From NCBI GenBank assembly GCA_033549365.1, contig JAWSUF010000002.1, positions 474,082 through 538,081 of the forward strand: a stretch of 64,000 nt of DNA, read 5' to 3'. Position numbers and translations under genes: made by a program. Source of the DNA: Acidobacteriota bacterium. Its GTDB lineage: Bacteria; Acidobacteriota; Aminicenantia; Aminicenantales; Saccharicenantaceae. Positions 61,249 through 64,000 of this stretch are shown here, piece after piece; position 1 is the first letter of the stretch; every line of letters starts with the position of its first letter. The notes beneath the pieces are model-generated. The model saw nothing but the letters and a program-made list of their open reading frames with translations, ran no database searches and was not told where the DNA came from.

Positions 61249-64000
61249 ATGAAACCGCGTCTTGCACTTTCCGTCACCTTGATTTTCGCTTTGATCTGTT
61301 TCGCCGGTCTGCCGGCCGCCGCCCAGGCTCCGGCCGGATCCGACGAAGCCCGAGTCTTGAGAACGCCCGCGCTCCATGGCGGACAAATCGTCTTTTCCTG
61401 GGCCGGTGACCTCTACACGGTCGACGCCGCGGGCGGCACGGCCCGCAAGCTCACAAGCCACGAAGGCTACGAAATCTTTCCACGCTTCTCGCCCGACGGA
61501 AAAACGATCGCCTTCACCGGCGAATACGACGGCAACCGCGAGGTCTTCCTCATCCCGCGCGAAGGCGGCGTACCGCAGCGGCTGACCACGACATCCGTCC
61601 TTTCTCGCGACGACGTCTCCGACCGCATGGGTCCCAACAACATCGTCATGGGCTGGAAAAACGACGGGTCCTCCGTCCTCTTCCGCTCGCGGATGATGGA
61701 GTGGAATGATTTCAACGGCCAACTTTACCTGGTCCCGTCCGAAGGCGGCCTGCCCGACAGAATCCCGCTCCCCCGGGGCGGCTTCAGTTCCTTCTCGCCC
61801 GACGACTCCAAGCTGGCCTACAACCGCGTCTTTCGCGAATTCCGAACCTGGAAGCGCTACCGCGGCGGCATGGCCGACGACATCTGGATCCATGATTTCG
61901 CCTCAAAAACGACCGAAAACCTGACCGATAATCCCGCCCAGGACATCATCCCGATGTGGCGGGGGGACGACGTCTATTTCCTCTCCGACCGCGATGACAA
62001 CAAGAGGATGAACCTCTTCGTCATCAACACGAAAACCCGGAAGACCGAAAAGCTCACGGACTTTACGGATTTCGACATCAAGTTCCCATCCCTCGGCGAC
62101 ACCGGCATCGTCTTCGAAAACGGCGGATCCATCTATCGCTTCGATTTCGACACTCGGAAAGCCGTCCGCGTCCCCGTCCGGATCGCCGACGACCGTCTGT
62201 CCGCCCGGCCCCGGCTCATGGACGTCTCCAAGCAGGTCCGGAGCTTCGAGATCTCACCCGACGGCAACCGGGCCCTCTTCAGCGCCCGCGGCGACATCTT
62301 CACCGTCCCGGCCAAGCACGGCAACACCCGAAACCTCACCCAAACCCCCGGCGTCCACGAACGAAATCCCAAGTGGTCCCCGGACGGCAAGTGGATCGCC
62401 TACATCGGCGACACCTCGGGCGAGGACGAAATTTACATCATCGCCCAGGACGGTTCGGCCGATTCCGTCCAGATCACCAAGGACGCGGACACCTACAAAT
62501 ACGCCCTCTACTGGTCGCCGGACTCCAAGAAAATCCTCTGGGCCGACAAGAAGCTCCGGTTGAACTATGTCGATATCGCGACCAAAAAGACGGTCGTCGT
62601 CGACCAGGCCGAAGCCTGGGAATTCAGCCAGTACGTCTGGTCCCCCGACAGCCTGTGGATCGCCTATGCGCGGCCGGAACGGGACGCCATGACCAAGGTC
62701 TATCTCTACGGCCTGAAGGACGGCAAGAGCGCGGCCGTGACGGACGGCTGGTACTCCTCCTACAGCCCCGTGTTTCACGCCGAGGGCAAATACCTGTTCT
62801 TCGTCTCCGACCGGGATTTCAATCCCATCTACAGTTCGACCGAATGGAACCACGCCTACGGAGCCCAGGGCCGGATTTATCTGGCGACACTGAATAAGAA
62901 AATCGAGTCGCCGTTCAAGCCGAAAAGCGACGAGGTCGCCGTCAAAGCGGAGACCCCGGCGGCCAAAAGCGCTCCGGACAAGCCCGACGAGAAGAAACCG
63001 GCCGCAACGCCCGCGCCGCTGGACGTCGACCTCGACGGCATCCAGGGCCGCATCCTGCGTCTCAACGTCCCCGTTGCCCGGTATTTCAACCTCGGTTCGG
63101 TCAAGGACAGCCTCTACTACGCGGCTTTCGGCGACCGCGATTCCCGTCCGTCCTTCAAGCTTTACGACCTCAAGGAGCACAAGGAAACCGATCTCGGCGC
63201 GGTCAGCGGTTATGAAATCTCGGCCGACGGCTCCAAGATGCTCGTCTTCCAGAACGGCCGTTATGCCATCATCCCCCTTCCCTCCGGACCGATCCAGATC
63301 TCCGACGCCCTCGACCTCTCCGGAATGAAGGCCATGGTCGACCTCCGGGCCGAGTGGGACCAGATCTATGAGGAAAGCTGGCGCCAGATGACCTATTTCT
63401 TCTATGCGCCCAACATGCACGGCGTGGATTGGGAGGGCCTGAAGGAGCGTTACCGTCCCCTGGCCGCCGCGGTCGGGCACCGCGCGGATCTCACTTACGT
63501 CATCGGCGATCTCATGGGCGAGCTCAGCGTCGGTCACGCCTATGTCGGCGGCGGCGACCCCGGCTCGCAGCGCATCATGGTCGGCCGCCTGGGAGCCGAT
63601 CTCTCAAAAGACGCCGAAACCGGTTTCTTCCGCATCGAACGGATCTACAAAGGACAAAACTGGAACCCCGACCTGCGTTCTCCGCTGACCGAAGTCGGCG
63701 TGGATGCCCGCGAGGGGGACTTCATCGTCGCCGCCGACGGCCGGTCCACGGCGGACATGGCCGACCTTCATGAGGCTCTTCTCGACACCGTGGGCAAGCA
63801 GGTCCGGCTGAAGCTCAATGCCAAGCCGGTGGAAAGCGGTGCCCGCGAGACCATCGTCCTCCCCATCCCGGTCGAAAGCGGCCTCGTCTACTTCAATTGG
63901 GTGCAGGAGAATATCGCCAAGGTCGACAAGGCCACGGACGGACGGGTCGGCTACATCCACGTTCCCAACATGGGTCCGGACGGCCTCAATGAATTCGTCA
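61249..64000 (+). CDS. Tricorn-like S41 peptidase homolog, 3' end cut by the window
   Basis: An open frame of 917 codons running off the right edge. Signal peptide (about 1-25, ending PAAAQA); WD40-like propeller of about 30-600 with repeats such as FPRFSPDGKTIAF, NPKWSPDGKWIAY and YWSPDSKKILW; an Ala/Pro/Lys-rich linker of about 565-590; the tricorn core region starts near 690 (EESWRQMTYFFYAPNMHGVDW); a PDZ domain is at about 795-880 (DAREGDFIVAADGR). The S41 catalytic domain has just begun. The start follows GAGGAGG. It would be a large periplasmic oligopeptidase. Confidence 0.9.
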   Translation, partial: MKPRLALSVTLIFALICFAGLPAAAQAPAGSDEARVLRTPALHGGQIVFSWAGDLYTVDAAGGTARKLTSHEGYEIFPRFSPDGKTIAFTGEYDGNREVFLIPREGGVPQRLTTTSVLSRDDVSDRMGPNNIVMGWKNDGSSVLFRSRMMEWNDFNGQLYLVPSEGGLPDRIPLPRGGFSSFSPDDSKLAYNRVFREFRTWKRYRGGMADDIWIHDFASKTTENLTDNPAQDIIPMWRGDDVYFLSDRDDNKRMNLFVINTKTRKTEKLTDFTDFDIKFPSLGDTGIVFENGGSIYRFDFDTRKAVRVPVRIADDRLSARPRLMDVSKQVRSFEISPDGNRALFSARGDIFTVPAKHGNTRNLTQTPGVHERNPKWSPDGKWIAYIGDTSGEDEIYIIAQDGSADSVQITKDADTYKYALYWSPDSKKILWADKKLRLNYVDIATKKTVVVDQAEAWEFSQYVWSPDSLWIAYARPERDAMTKVYLYGLKDGKSAAVTDGWYSSYSPVFHAEGKYLFFVSDRDFNPIYSSTEWNHAYGAQGRIYLATLNKKIESPFKPKSDEVAVKAETPAAKSAPDKPDEKKPAATPAPLDVDLDGIQGRILRLNVPVARYFNLGSVKDSLYYAAFGDRDSRPSFKLYDLKEHKETDLGAVSGYEISADGSKMLVFQNGRYAIIPLPSGPIQISDALDLSGMKAMVDLRAEWDQIYEESWRQMTYFFYAPNMHGVDWEGLKERYRPLAAAVGHRADLTYVIGDLMGELSVGHAYVGGGDPGSQRIMVGRLGADLSKDAETGFFRIERIYKGQNWNPDLRSPLTEVGVDAREGDFIVAADGRSTADMADLHEALLDTVGKQVRLKLNAKPVESGARETIVLPIPVESGLVYFNWVQENIAKVDKATDGRVGYIHVPNMGPDGLNEFV

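Overview
The window is a high-GC bacterial chromosome segment holding about 54 intact or partial protein genes, five gene remnants, no RNA genes and no CRISPR. The content suggests a Gram-negative, peptide-degrading heterotroph: two S9 peptidases, M28 and DUF885 peptidases, a tricorn-like protein, a sortilin-like Asp-box protein, many lipoproteins, sodium-coupled amino-acid carriers and a TonB-receptor remnant. Candidatus Aminicenantes or another Acidobacteriota-related lineage would fit, but this is inference from gene content; no marker gene is present.

Layout. 1-5500: a partial gene, a truncated TetR regulator joined to the tail of a TonB receptor, a DTW-domain tRNA modification enzyme, a beta-lactamase-fold lipoprotein without catalytic residues, a lipid kinase and an MFS carrier. 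5600-13800: two tandem AGCS symporters, a QueG-like iron-sulfur protein with an SLC13-type carrier, and a sulfur operon (persulfide dioxygenase-rhodanese plus split YeeE/YedE). 13847-17069: a two-gene restriction-modification-like module (DUF1156-type methyltransferase, PD-(D/E)XK nuclease). 17300-28000: DUF885 peptidase, GNAT, small lipoprotein, M24 remnant, CopB-type ATPase, TPR lipoprotein, ARPP-1-like protein and a histidine kinase/response regulator pair. 28000-43300: sortilin-like protein and S9 peptidase, GltS-type symporter, PflA-like radical SAM protein, class II aldolase, Nudix/CoA-disulfide-reductase pair, a TlpA/CD1871A/4Fe-4S redox operon and a second S9 peptidase.

43400-46300 is an AT-rich island with six collinear minus-strand genes: AraC-type regulator, two small paralogous secreted peptides with a twin CX6C pattern, a six-bladed propeller, an exported thioredoxin-like protein and a membrane protein. 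A second copy of the 3' end of the neighbouring S9 peptidase lies on its far side, including a 75-bp identical stretch. I consider this peptide operon the best candidate for an undescribed system.

46900-64000: a lipoprotein, a YyaL/DUF255 protein, a receiver-only regulator with a sigma-54-like promoter, a sugar module (Gfo/Idh/MocA, DUF1080, ThuA), a 209-bp MITE-like inverted-repeat element at 53763-53971 whose ends coincide with TAA stop triplets, a six-gene minus-strand operon (M28 peptidase, DEDDh exonuclease, ApbE, discoidin-like protein, Agl23-like protein, GT2), a VapBC pair with a visible operator, and a tricorn-like gene running off the end.

Promoters read as sigma-70 type, usually with 16-18 bp spacers; two place the start codon at or next to the predicted transcription start (leaderless). 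Operons commonly use ATGA or GTGA overlaps.
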